A stretch of 64,000 nt of DNA, taken from Pseudomonas taiwanensis DSM 21245 (lineage in GTDB: Bacteria; Pseudomonadota; Gammaproteobacteria; Pseudomonadales; Pseudomonadaceae). The notes under the pieces are model-generated. The model did no database searches. It was not told where the DNA came from and saw only the letters and a list, made by a program, of their open reading frames with translations. This document shows, piece by piece, positions 44,760 to 53,976 of this stretch. Numbering within the stretch: position 1 is the first letter of the stretch; each line of letters opens with the position of its first letter. The position numbers were made by a program, and so were the translations under genes. The DNA lies in contig NZ_AUEC01000022.1 in the NCBI RefSeq assembly GCF_000425785.1, positions 62,001 through 126,000 on the forward strand. The letters run 5' to 3'.

Positions 44760-45809
44760 TTAGTCGACCTCGGCCACGGTATCGATCAGGTTCGGACCAC
44801 CCAGGCGGTGCAGGGCGGCGATGACGTTGCCAGGCTCCAGCAGGCGCAGGCAGTTGTAGTGACCGAAGCGGCAGGTGCGGTCGAAGCACGGGCTGCATTC
44901 GATGCCGGTGCGCACGATCTCGACGTGCTCGGCCAGTGGCGGGGTGAAGCCCGGCGAGGTCGAACCATAGACGGCGACCAGCGGACGGTTCAGCGCAGCG
45001 GCCACATGCATCAAGCCCGAGTCGTTGGACACCACGGCGTCGGCGCAGGACATCAGGTCGATGGCTTCGGCCAAGGAAGTTTCACCGGCCAGGTTGTACG
45101 ACTCTTCACGCAACCCCGGAATCAGACGGTCGCGGATCTGCTCGCCCACCGGGTGGTCGTTCTTCGAACCGAACAGCCATACCTGCCAGCCCTGGCGGAT
45201 CATCGCGTCGGCAACCTCGGCGTAGTGCTCGGCGGGCCAGCGCTTGGCCTCGCCAAACTCGGCACCTGGGCACAGCGCCAGCACCGGCCGGTCCAGCTCC
45301 AGGCCGAACTTGGCCAGGGCGGCTTCGCGGCTGGCTGCCTCGATCTGCAGGCTGGGCCGTGGGTAAGGCTGCGGCAGCTCGGCACCGGGCGCATAGGCCA
45401 GGGCCATGAAGCGTTCGATCATCAGTGGGTAGCGGGCCTTGTCCAGCGTGCGCACATCGTTGAGCAGGCCGAAGCGCATTTCGCCGCGCCAGCCGGTGCG
45501 CTTGGGGATACCGGCGAAGAAGGGCACCAGCGCCGACTTCAGCGAGTTCGGCAGCAGGATGGCCTGGTCGTACTGGCCCGCCAAAGACTTGCCAATACGC
45601 CGCCGCGTGGCCAGTTCCAGGGCGCCATGGCCGAGCGGAAAGCTCAAGGCCTTGCGCACTTCGGGCATGCGTTCGAGGATCGGCCGGCTCCACTCGGGTG
45701 CCAGCACGTCGATCACGCAGTCGGGGTGCTGCTGTTTCAGGCACTGGAACAGGGTCTGCGCCATCACCATGTCGCCGACCCAGCTGGGGCCAATGATCAG
45801 TATTCTCAT
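44760..45809 (-). CDS. waaF: WaaF, LPS heptosyltransferase II
   Basis: Adds the second heptose of the inner core. A 349-residue GT9 protein starting MRILIIGPSWVGDMVMAQTL, with VVSNDSGLMHVAAALNRPLVAVYG near residue 260. The ATG at 45809 gives the family N-terminus; an upstream in-frame ATG adds 31 unrelated residues. It is the first gene of waaF-C-G-P-wapP-wapQ-kinase and follows glnE by about 140 bases. In P. aeruginosa ilvE lies between these two genes; it is absent here. Confidence 0.95.
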   Translation of the reverse strand: MRILIIGPSWVGDMVMAQTLFQCLKQQHPDCVIDVLAPEWSRPILERMPEVRKALSFPLGHGALELATRRRIGKSLAGQYDQAILLPNSLKSALVPFFAGIPKRTGWRGEMRFGLLNDVRTLDKARYPLMIERFMALAYAPGAELPQPYPRPSLQIEAASREAALAKFGLELDRPVLALCPGAEFGEAKRWPAEHYAEVADAMIRQGWQVWLFGSKNDHPVGEQIRDRLIPGLREESYNLAGETSLAEAIDLMSCADAVVSNDSGLMHVAAALNRPLVAVYGSTSPGFTPPLAEHVEIVRTGIECSPCFDRTCRFGHYNCLRLLEPGNVIAALHRLGGPNLIDTVAEVD

Positions 45810-45948
45810 GCTTAGTCCAGAAACGCTCGGGGAGGCTGCAGACTGCGGTACAGCCTGGCCTCCCCTCTTTATATTCAGGCTATTTGGCGGACAGTGTACC
45901 ACTCAGGCCCATCCGTCGCTGATCGCAGCCCCTGTGGCAGCGGGGCCT

Positions 45949-48882
45949 TCAGCTCAAACCCAGCTCAGCCCAGATCCGCCGCACCTCGCGTCGTTCATCG
46001 GCAAACTGCGCCGCGTCGATCACTCCAGCCTGCTTCTGCAAGGCCTGGCGGTGCGAAGCCGAACGAAACGCCTTGTACACTTCACGCAACAGCACCGCGT
46101 CACTGGCCGGCATCAACCCTGCCTGTTCCAGCTCTTCCAGAATGCGGATGTTATCGGTCCATCGCAGTATGGCCGGATGGTCGTGAGACCAAGCCAAAGC
46201 GGCGTATTGCACCATAAATTCGATATCGACGATACCGCCTGCATCCTGCTTGATATCGAATGGAACCCCCGCATCGAAAGCGTTGGCCGCCGTGCCCGCG
46301 ACGGTCGCCTTGGTGCCGAGGTTGTCGCGCATCTTGGCGCGCATCTCGCTGACCTCGGTGCGCAGCTTGTCCAGGTCGCGAGCCTGGCCTAGCACCCTGG
46401 CGCGCACGCCTTCGAATGCCGCCGCCACCTGCTTGCATCCCACTAGTACGCGGGCGCGCACCAGGGCCTGGTGCTCCCAGGTCCAAGCCTCGTTCTGCTG
46501 GTAGCGCTCGAACGCCCCCAGCGAGCTGACCAGCAGCCCGGAGGCACCGGACGGGCGCAGGCGCATGTCGACGTCATAGAGCTGGCCAGAGTTGGTCTGG
46601 GTGGTCAACAGGTGAATGATCCGCTGGCCCAGGCGGGTGAAGAACTGGGCGCTGTCGATGGGCTTGGCGCCGTCGGTCTCGGCTTGAGGGTCGCCATCAT
46701 GGATGAACACCAGGTCCAGGTCCGAGCCATGGCCCAGCTCGAGGCCTCCGACCTTGCCGTAGCCAATGATGACGAAGCCCGGATCGCACAAGCTGCCATC
46801 GCTGCGCTTGGGCTGGCCGTGGCGCGACACGGTCTGGCGCCAGGCCAGGGCCAGTACCTGGTCTAGGATGGCCTCGGCCAGCCAGGTCAAGTAGTCGCTG
46901 ACTTTCATCAAAGGCAGGTTGCCGCTGATTTCAGAAGCGGCCACGCGCAGGCTGTGGGCCAGTTTGAAGTGGCGCAGCGCTTCCATCTGCTGCTCCAGGT
47001 CATCCTCGGGAATGCGCGTCAACCGCTCGCGCAACTCACTGGCAAGTTCAGGTGCCAGCGGCGGGCTGAACAAGCGCCCTTCGTTGAGCAACTCATCGAG
47101 CAACAACGGGTAACGGGCGATCTGCTCGGCGATCCAAGGGCTGGCCGCGCACAATGTCAGCAGCCGGCGCAGGGCGCCTGGGTTCTCGGTCAGCAGCACC
47201 AGGTAGGCCGAACGCCGGGCCACGGCTTCTACCAACGGCAATACGCGTTCGAGCACCAGGTCAGGGTTGTCATGCTCCACCGTCTGCGCCATCAGGCGCG
47301 GCACGAAAGCATCGAGGCGCTCACGGCCGATACGCTGCATCGAACGCAGCTGGGGGCTTGCGCGCAGGCCGGAGAGGCGACGCAACGCCTCGGCAGGTTG
47401 CTTGAAGCCTGCTTCTTCCAACTGCCGGCTTGCAGCGTCTTCGTCCAGCGCCTGCTCCCACAGTGGCAACCACTCGCCCCCGACCACCAGCTCGCCCTCG
47501 CCTTCTTCATCGTCCGGGTCGGCGATGACCTGGCGGAAGTGCCAGTCGACCCGGCCGCGCCAGTACATCAGCTGGTCGTGGAAGCTCTGCCAGTCGGCAA
47601 AGCCAAGGATGTACGCCACCCGCTCACGGTCAGTCTCGCTGTCTGGCAGCATCTGGGTCTGGCGGTCGGCGATGGCCTGCAGGGCATGTTCGGCGTAACG
47701 CAGGAATTCGTAGCCTTCGCGTAGCTCTGCAACCACGGCCGGTGGCAGGTAGCCCTGGCCTTCGAGGGTCGCCAGCACCTTTAGCAGCGGCCGCTGTTGC
47801 AGGCTCAGGTCACGTCCACCGTGAATCAGCTGGAAGGCCTGGGCGATGAACTCCACCTCGCGGATGCCCCCGGCACCGAGCTTGATGTTGTCGGCCATGC
47901 CCTTACGTCGCACTTCCTGCTGGATCAGCTGCTTCATGGTGCGCAGCGCTTCGATCGCCGAAAAATCCAGGTAACGCCGGTAAACGAAGGGACGCAGCAT
48001 TTCCTGCAACTGGGCACCGGCGTGCTGGTCGCCCGCTACCACGCGGGCCTTGATCATGGCGTAACGCTCCCAATCGCGACCCTGGTCCTGGTAATACTGC
48101 TCCAGGGCGTTGAAGCTGAGCACCAGTGCACCTGCCGAACCATAAGGACGCAGGCGCATGTCGACACGGAAGACGAAACCGTCGACGGTCACCGGGTCCA
48201 GGGCCTTGATCAGGCGCTGGCCCAGCCGGGTGAAGAACTCCTGGTTGTCCAGCGAGCGCTTGACCCCTTCGGTCTCGCCGCCTTCGGGGAATGCGAAGAT
48301 CAGGTCGATGTCCGACGACAGGTTCAGCTCCACCGCACCGAGCTTGCCCATGCCCAGCACCACCATATGTTGCGGCTGGCCACTGCGATTGCCGATGGGC
48401 GTACCGAACTGCTGGCAATGGCGCGGGTACAGCCATTGATAGGCCTGGTCGATGGCGGCGTCGGCAAGGTCGGACAAGTCTCGGCAGGTTTCGCCCAGTT
48501 CGGCTTGGCGGGTGATGTCGCGCCAGATGATGCGCAGTTGCTGGCGGTTGCGTTCACGGCGCAGATTGCGCGCCAGCTCGTCCTCGGTCTGCGCCGCCTG
48601 GGCAGCGGCGGCGATATGCGCGCACAGATCGCCCGGGCCATAGCGACGGTCCAGCTCACCGCTGGCGACCAGTTCGAACAGCATGGCCGGTTCGCGCTGG
48701 GCCAGGCCCAGGACGAAGTCACTGGCCGCGGCTACCTGATCGAACTGTTGCCGATGGGCCAGGCTCCAAGCGTGCAAGTCCAGCTCAGGGTGACCGGCGA
48801 TGGCATCGAGCAGGAACTGCTGGTTGCGAGCGACCAGCGGTTGCAGGGTAGCGGGCAGATCGAGCGGCAAAGGCAGGCGCAT
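45949..48882 (-). CDS. glnE: GlnE, bifunctional glutamine synthetase adenylyltransferase/deadenylylase
   Basis: Controls glutamine synthetase by adding and removing AMP under PII (GlnB/GlnK) control. The 977-residue protein has two nucleotidyltransferase domains. The N-terminal adenylyl-removing half has SSDIDLIFAFPEGGE near residue 187, and the C-terminal adenylylating half has GSDLDLVFIHDGDPQ near residue 720. A central regulatory helix bundle separates them. Length matches pseudomonad GlnE. It is divergent from aceE across 383 bases. Confidence 0.96.
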   Translation of the reverse strand: MRLPLPLDLPATLQPLVARNQQFLLDAIAGHPELDLHAWSLAHRQQFDQVAAASDFVLGLAQREPAMLFELVASGELDRRYGPGDLCAHIAAAAQAAQTEDELARNLRRERNRQQLRIIWRDITRQAELGETCRDLSDLADAAIDQAYQWLYPRHCQQFGTPIGNRSGQPQHMVVLGMGKLGAVELNLSSDIDLIFAFPEGGETEGVKRSLDNQEFFTRLGQRLIKALDPVTVDGFVFRVDMRLRPYGSAGALVLSFNALEQYYQDQGRDWERYAMIKARVVAGDQHAGAQLQEMLRPFVYRRYLDFSAIEALRTMKQLIQQEVRRKGMADNIKLGAGGIREVEFIAQAFQLIHGGRDLSLQQRPLLKVLATLEGQGYLPPAVVAELREGYEFLRYAEHALQAIADRQTQMLPDSETDRERVAYILGFADWQSFHDQLMYWRGRVDWHFRQVIADPDDEEGEGELVVGGEWLPLWEQALDEDAASRQLEEAGFKQPAEALRRLSGLRASPQLRSMQRIGRERLDAFVPRLMAQTVEHDNPDLVLERVLPLVEAVARRSAYLVLLTENPGALRRLLTLCAASPWIAEQIARYPLLLDELLNEGRLFSPPLAPELASELRERLTRIPEDDLEQQMEALRHFKLAHSLRVAASEISGNLPLMKVSDYLTWLAEAILDQVLALAWRQTVSRHGQPKRSDGSLCDPGFVIIGYGKVGGLELGHGSDLDLVFIHDGDPQAETDGAKPIDSAQFFTRLGQRIIHLLTTQTNSGQLYDVDMRLRPSGASGLLVSSLGAFERYQQNEAWTWEHQALVRARVLVGCKQVAAAFEGVRARVLGQARDLDKLRTEVSEMRAKMRDNLGTKATVAGTAANAFDAGVPFDIKQDAGGIVDIEFMVQYAALAWSHDHPAILRWTDNIRILEELEQAGLMPASDAVLLREVYKAFRSASHRQALQKQAGVIDAAQFADERREVRRIWAELGLS

Positions 48883-49089
48883 GGACTATCCTTGATCGGC
48901 GAGAAAGTGAGGGGTAGAGGCGGCCAAGGGGAAGCCCGACCACGGTTGGACTGTCATACAAAAGTTGGAAATAGCTGAAAAAAACGAATCACTGGCAAAA
49001 AACATCAAGAACCACCTGTTTTCGGCACAACGCCAACCAACATGAACGTTTTTCCTCACAACGCAGGGTGCGACCAAACGTCGCATTTC

Positions 49090-49104
49090 TGTAGTATTAC
49101 TACT
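49090..49104. promoter_or_regulatory. GntR/FCD-type operator 1 upstream of aceE
   Basis: TGTAGTATTACTACT is a near-perfect inverted repeat containing TAGT-N3-ACTA, which fits the TNGTNNNACNA pattern of FCD-class GntR regulators, the class of PdhR and LldR. It lies 160 bases before the aceE start. Confidence 0.6.
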
Positions 49105-49141
49105 ACCCCGACCGTGTAAAAGCATGAAATGCGAAAGCTTT

Positions 49142-49156
49142 TGTAGTAAAACTACA
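49142..49156. promoter_or_regulatory. GntR/FCD-type operator 2 upstream of aceE
   Basis: TGTAGTAAAACTACA is a perfect 6-bp inverted repeat with a three-base centre and the same TAGT-N3-ACTA core as site 1. It lies about 110 bases before the aceE start. Two copies 52 bases apart (about five helical turns) suggest cooperative binding or looping. Confidence 0.65.
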
Positions 49157-49265
49157 CGGCGCCGGATGAGACCCCGGTAATCCAAGAATTCACGACGTCT
49201 GCCCATAAGGCCAGTCGCAAACTCAGGCCACCGATTCTGGTGGCCTTTCCGCCCTGGAGCAAGCC

Positions 49266-51911
49266 ATGCAAGACCTCGATCCAATCGAAACCCAGGAATG
49301 GCTGGATGCCCTGGAGTCGGTCCTCGACAAAGAAGGCGAAGACCGCGCTCATTACCTGATGACCCGTATGGGCGAGCTGGCCACCCGTAGTGGCTCCCAG
49401 CTGCCGTATGCGATCACCACGCCATACCGCAACACCATCCCTGTCACCCACGAAGCACGCATGCCTGGCGACCTGTTCATGGAACGCCGCATTCGCTCGA
49501 TGGTACGTTGGAACGCCCTGGCCATGGTCATGCGTACCAACCTGAAAGACTCGGACCTGGGCGGACACATCTCCAGCTTCGCCTCCAGCGCCACCCTGTA
49601 CGACATCGGCTTCAACTACTTCTTCCAAGCCCCGACCGAAGAGCACGGCGGCGACCTGATCTTCTTCCAGGGCCACGCCTCGCCAGGCGTCTATGCCCGC
49701 GCCTTCATGGAAGGCCGCATCAGCGAAGAACAGATGAACAACTTCCGTCAGGAAGTGGACGGCAACGGCCTGTCTTCGTACCCGCACCCTTGGCTGATGC
49801 CTGACTTCTGGCAGTTCCCGACCGTTTCCATGGGTCTGGGCCCGATCCAGGCGATCTACCAGGCGCGCTTCATGAAGTACCTGGAAGCCCGTGGCTTCAT
49901 CCCGGCCGGCAAGCAGAAGGTCTGGTGCTTCATGGGCGACGGCGAGTGCGACGAGCCGGAATCCCTGGGTGCAATCGCCCTGGCTGGCCGCGAGAAGCTG
50001 GACAACCTGATCTTCGTCATCAACTGCAACCTGCAGCGCCTGGACGGCCCGGTTCGCGGCAACGGCAAGATCATCCAGGAACTCGAAGGCGTGTTCCGTG
50101 GCGGCGGCTGGAACGTCAACAAGGTCGTCTGGGGCCGTTTCTGGGACCCACTGTTCGCCAAGGACACCAACGGTGCCCTGCAGCGTCGCATGGACGAAGT
50201 CATCGACGGCGAGTACCAGAACTACAAGGCCAAGGACGGTGCGTACGTCCGTCAGCACTTCTTCAACACCCCAGAGCTCAAGGCCATGGTCGAAGACCTG
50301 TCCGACGAGGAAATCTGGAAGCTCAACCGTGGCGGCCACGACCCGTACAAGGTCTATGCGGCCTACCACCAGGCGGTCAACCACAAGGACCAGCCTACCG
50401 TCATCCTGGCCAAGACCATCAAGGGTTACGGTACCGGTGCTGGCGAAGCCAAGAACACCGCGCACAACACCAAGAAGGTCGACGTCGACAGCCTGCGTCA
50501 CTTCCGTGATCGCTTCGACATCCCGGTCAAGGATGCCGACCTCGAGAACCTGCCGTTCTTCAAGCCCGAAGAAGGCTCCGCCGAAGCCAAGTACCTGGCC
50601 GAGCGCCGTGCTGCCCTGGGTGGCTTCGTGCCACAGCGCCGCAGCAAGAGCTTCAGCGTGCCGACCCCGCCACTGGAAACCCTGAAGGCGATCCTGGACG
50701 GCTCGGGCGACCGCGAAATTTCCACCACCATGGCCTTCGTGCGTATTCTGGCGCAGCTGGTCAAGGACAAGGAAATCGGCCAGCGTATCGTGCCGATCAT
50801 CCCGGACGAAGCCCGTACCTTCGGTATGGAAGGCATGTTCCGTCAGTTGGGCATCTACTCGTCGGTCGGCCAGCTCTACGAGCCCGTCGATAAAGACCAG
50901 GTGATGTTCTACCGCGAAGACAAGAAGGGCCAGATCCTCGAGGAAGGCATCAACGAAGCCGGCGCCATGTCGTCGTTCATCGCTGCCGGTACCTCGTACA
51001 GCTGCCACAACCAGCCGATGCTGCCGTTCTACATCTTCTACTCGATGTTCGGCTTCCAGCGTATCGGCGACCTGGCCTGGGCCGCTGGCGACAGCCGCAC
51101 CCGTGGTTTCCTGATCGGCGGTACCGCCGGCCGTACCACCCTCAACGGTGAAGGCCTGCAGCACGAAGACGGTCACAGCCACATGATGGCGGGCACCATC
51201 CCGAACTGCCGCACCTACGATCCGACCTACGGCTACGAGCTGGCGGTGATCATCCAGGACGGCATGAAGAAGATGACCGAAGAGCAACAGGACATCTTCT
51301 ACTACATCACCGTGATGAACGAATCCTACCAGCAGCCAGCCATGCCGGCCGGTGTCGAGGAAGGCATCATCAAGGGTATGTACCTGCTCGAAGAAGACAC
51401 CCGCGAAGCCGCGCACCACGTACAGCTGATGGGCTCCGGCACCATCCTGCGCGAAGTCCGCGAAGCCGCGAAGATCCTGCGTGACGAGTTCAACGTCGGT
51501 GCCGACGTATGGAGCGTCACCAGCTTCAACGAACTGCGTCGCGACGGCCTGGCCGTGGAACGCGCCAACCGCCTCAAGCCTGGCCAGAAGCCTCAGAAGA
51601 CCTACGTCGAAGAGTGCCTGTCCGGTCGCAAGGGCCCGGTCATCGCGTCCACCGACTACATGAAGCTGTTCGCCGAGCAGATTCGCCAGTGGGTACCGAG
51701 CAAAGAGTTCAAAGTCCTGGGTACCGATGGCTACGGTCGCAGCGACAGCCGCAAGAAGCTGCGTCACTTCTTCGAAGTCGACCGTCACTTCGTCGTGCTG
51801 GCTGCCCTGGAAGCCTTGGCTGACCGTGGCGAGATCGAACCCAAGGTGGTGGCAGACGCTATCGTCAAGTTCGGTATCGACCCGGACAAGCGCAACCCAC
51901 TGGACTGCTGA
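49266..51911 (+). CDS. aceE: AceE, pyruvate dehydrogenase E1 component (homodimeric)
   Basis: Thiamine-diphosphate enzyme that decarboxylates pyruvate and passes the acetyl group to AceF lipoyl groups. The 881 residues include the N-terminal E2-binding segment (MQDLDPIETQEWLDALE), the ThDP/Mg motif GDGECDEPES to NCNLQRLDGPVRGN near residues 225-265, and the C-terminal transketolase-like domain. It is the first gene of aceEF. Twin palindromes upstream suggest control by a GntR-type regulator. Confidence 0.98.
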   Translation: MQDLDPIETQEWLDALESVLDKEGEDRAHYLMTRMGELATRSGSQLPYAITTPYRNTIPVTHEARMPGDLFMERRIRSMVRWNALAMVMRTNLKDSDLGGHISSFASSATLYDIGFNYFFQAPTEEHGGDLIFFQGHASPGVYARAFMEGRISEEQMNNFRQEVDGNGLSSYPHPWLMPDFWQFPTVSMGLGPIQAIYQARFMKYLEARGFIPAGKQKVWCFMGDGECDEPESLGAIALAGREKLDNLIFVINCNLQRLDGPVRGNGKIIQELEGVFRGGGWNVNKVVWGRFWDPLFAKDTNGALQRRMDEVIDGEYQNYKAKDGAYVRQHFFNTPELKAMVEDLSDEEIWKLNRGGHDPYKVYAAYHQAVNHKDQPTVILAKTIKGYGTGAGEAKNTAHNTKKVDVDSLRHFRDRFDIPVKDADLENLPFFKPEEGSAEAKYLAERRAALGGFVPQRRSKSFSVPTPPLETLKAILDGSGDREISTTMAFVRILAQLVKDKEIGQRIVPIIPDEARTFGMEGMFRQLGIYSSVGQLYEPVDKDQVMFYREDKKGQILEEGINEAGAMSSFIAAGTSYSCHNQPMLPFYIFYSMFGFQRIGDLAWAAGDSRTRGFLIGGTAGRTTLNGEGLQHEDGHSHMMAGTIPNCRTYDPTYGYELAVIIQDGMKKMTEEQQDIFYYITVMNESYQQPAMPAGVEEGIIKGMYLLEEDTREAAHHVQLMGSGTILREVREAAKILRDEFNVGADVWSVTSFNELRRDGLAVERANRLKPGQKPQKTYVEECLSGRKGPVIASTDYMKLFAEQIRQWVPSKEFKVLGTDGYGRSDSRKKLRHFFEVDRHFVVLAALEALADRGEIEPKVVADAIVKFGIDPDKRNPLDC

Positions 51912-51924
51912 GGAGTATTTTTAA

Positions 51925-53562
<1,638 letters not shown>

Positions 53563-53573
53563 CACGCAGCCAG

Positions 53574-53597
53574 CCTGCCTCCCGTCGCGGAGGCAGG
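53574..53597 (+). terminator. Hairpin after aceF
   Basis: CCTGCCTCC, loop CGTCGC, GGAGGCAGG: a perfect 9-bp stem beginning 12 bases after the aceF stop, followed by TACCCTTTTCG. The T run is short, so this may be a first, partial terminator. Confidence 0.7.
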
Positions 53598-53630
53598 TAC
53601 CCTTTTCGAGCTGCCACGCTCGTACCTCAA

Positions 53631-53657
53631 CCCCGTCGATTGGCGGGGCTTTTTTTT
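53631..53657 (+). terminator. Second intrinsic terminator after aceF
   Basis: CCCCG, loop TCGATTGG, CGGGG followed by C and eight T. With the hairpin upstream it forms a tandem terminator for aceEF. Confidence 0.8.
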
Positions 53658-53678
53658 GTTCGCCGATAGGATTTTGCG

Positions 53679-53790
53679 ATCGAGCGCCGCCTGCGCGACG
53701 CATCGCGAGCAAGGCTCGCTCCTACGGTTGTTTCACGCCAATCAAGGTAGCGAGCCTTGCTCGCGATGCGTCGCGCAGGCGGCGCTCGAT
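53679..53790. repeat. Perfect 42-bp inverted repeat (REP pair, second family)
   Basis: Arms 53679-53720 and 53749-53790 are exact reverse complements over 42 bases, around a 28-base spacer. Each arm runs from ATCGAGCGCCGCCTGCGCGA to CGCGAGCAAGGCTCGCT. The CTCGCTCGCGATGC-type core differs from the GCCGGC REP family elsewhere in the window. A diverged single copy is at 30381-30428. Exact arm identity suggests recent movement or gene conversion, as in REPINs. Confidence 0.85.
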
Positions 53791-53976
53791 TTCACAAACA
53801 CCAAAAACCTCTCGTCGAACAGCCCCCAAACTCATCAGCCAAACTAAGGATTTCCCCCCCGCAGCCGAAAACATATACATGACAGCCCCCTAGCCGCTTG
53901 CCAGCCTCGGGGACATGATGCAACCTTGCCAGATGCGCCGCTCAAGGCAGCGTCATCCTCTTCAAGCGAGTCTTCG

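Larger units (their letters stand above)
48883..49265. other. Divergent promoter region between glnE and aceE
   Basis: 383 bases without a supportable gene. The centre (about 48955-49160) is AT-rich and holds two 15-bp palindromes, TGTAGT-N3-ACTAC(A/T), 52 bases apart. Between them GCATGAAATGC forms a small hairpin flanked by AAAGC/GCTTT. The aceE ATG follows a GGAGC ribosome site. Confidence 0.7.
53563..53976. other. Gene-free interval between aceF and the EAL-protein gene
   Basis: This 414-base stretch contains two hairpin terminators (53574-53597 and 53631-53657), a perfect 42-bp inverted repeat (53679-53790) and then about 190 bases of promoter and leader for the next gene. No other coding sequence is supported. 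Confidence 0.65.

Noticed and set aside
49152..51788. 878-codon minus-strand open frame antisense to aceE
   Set aside because: Same reasoning: it mirrors aceE codons and shows no recognisable domain.
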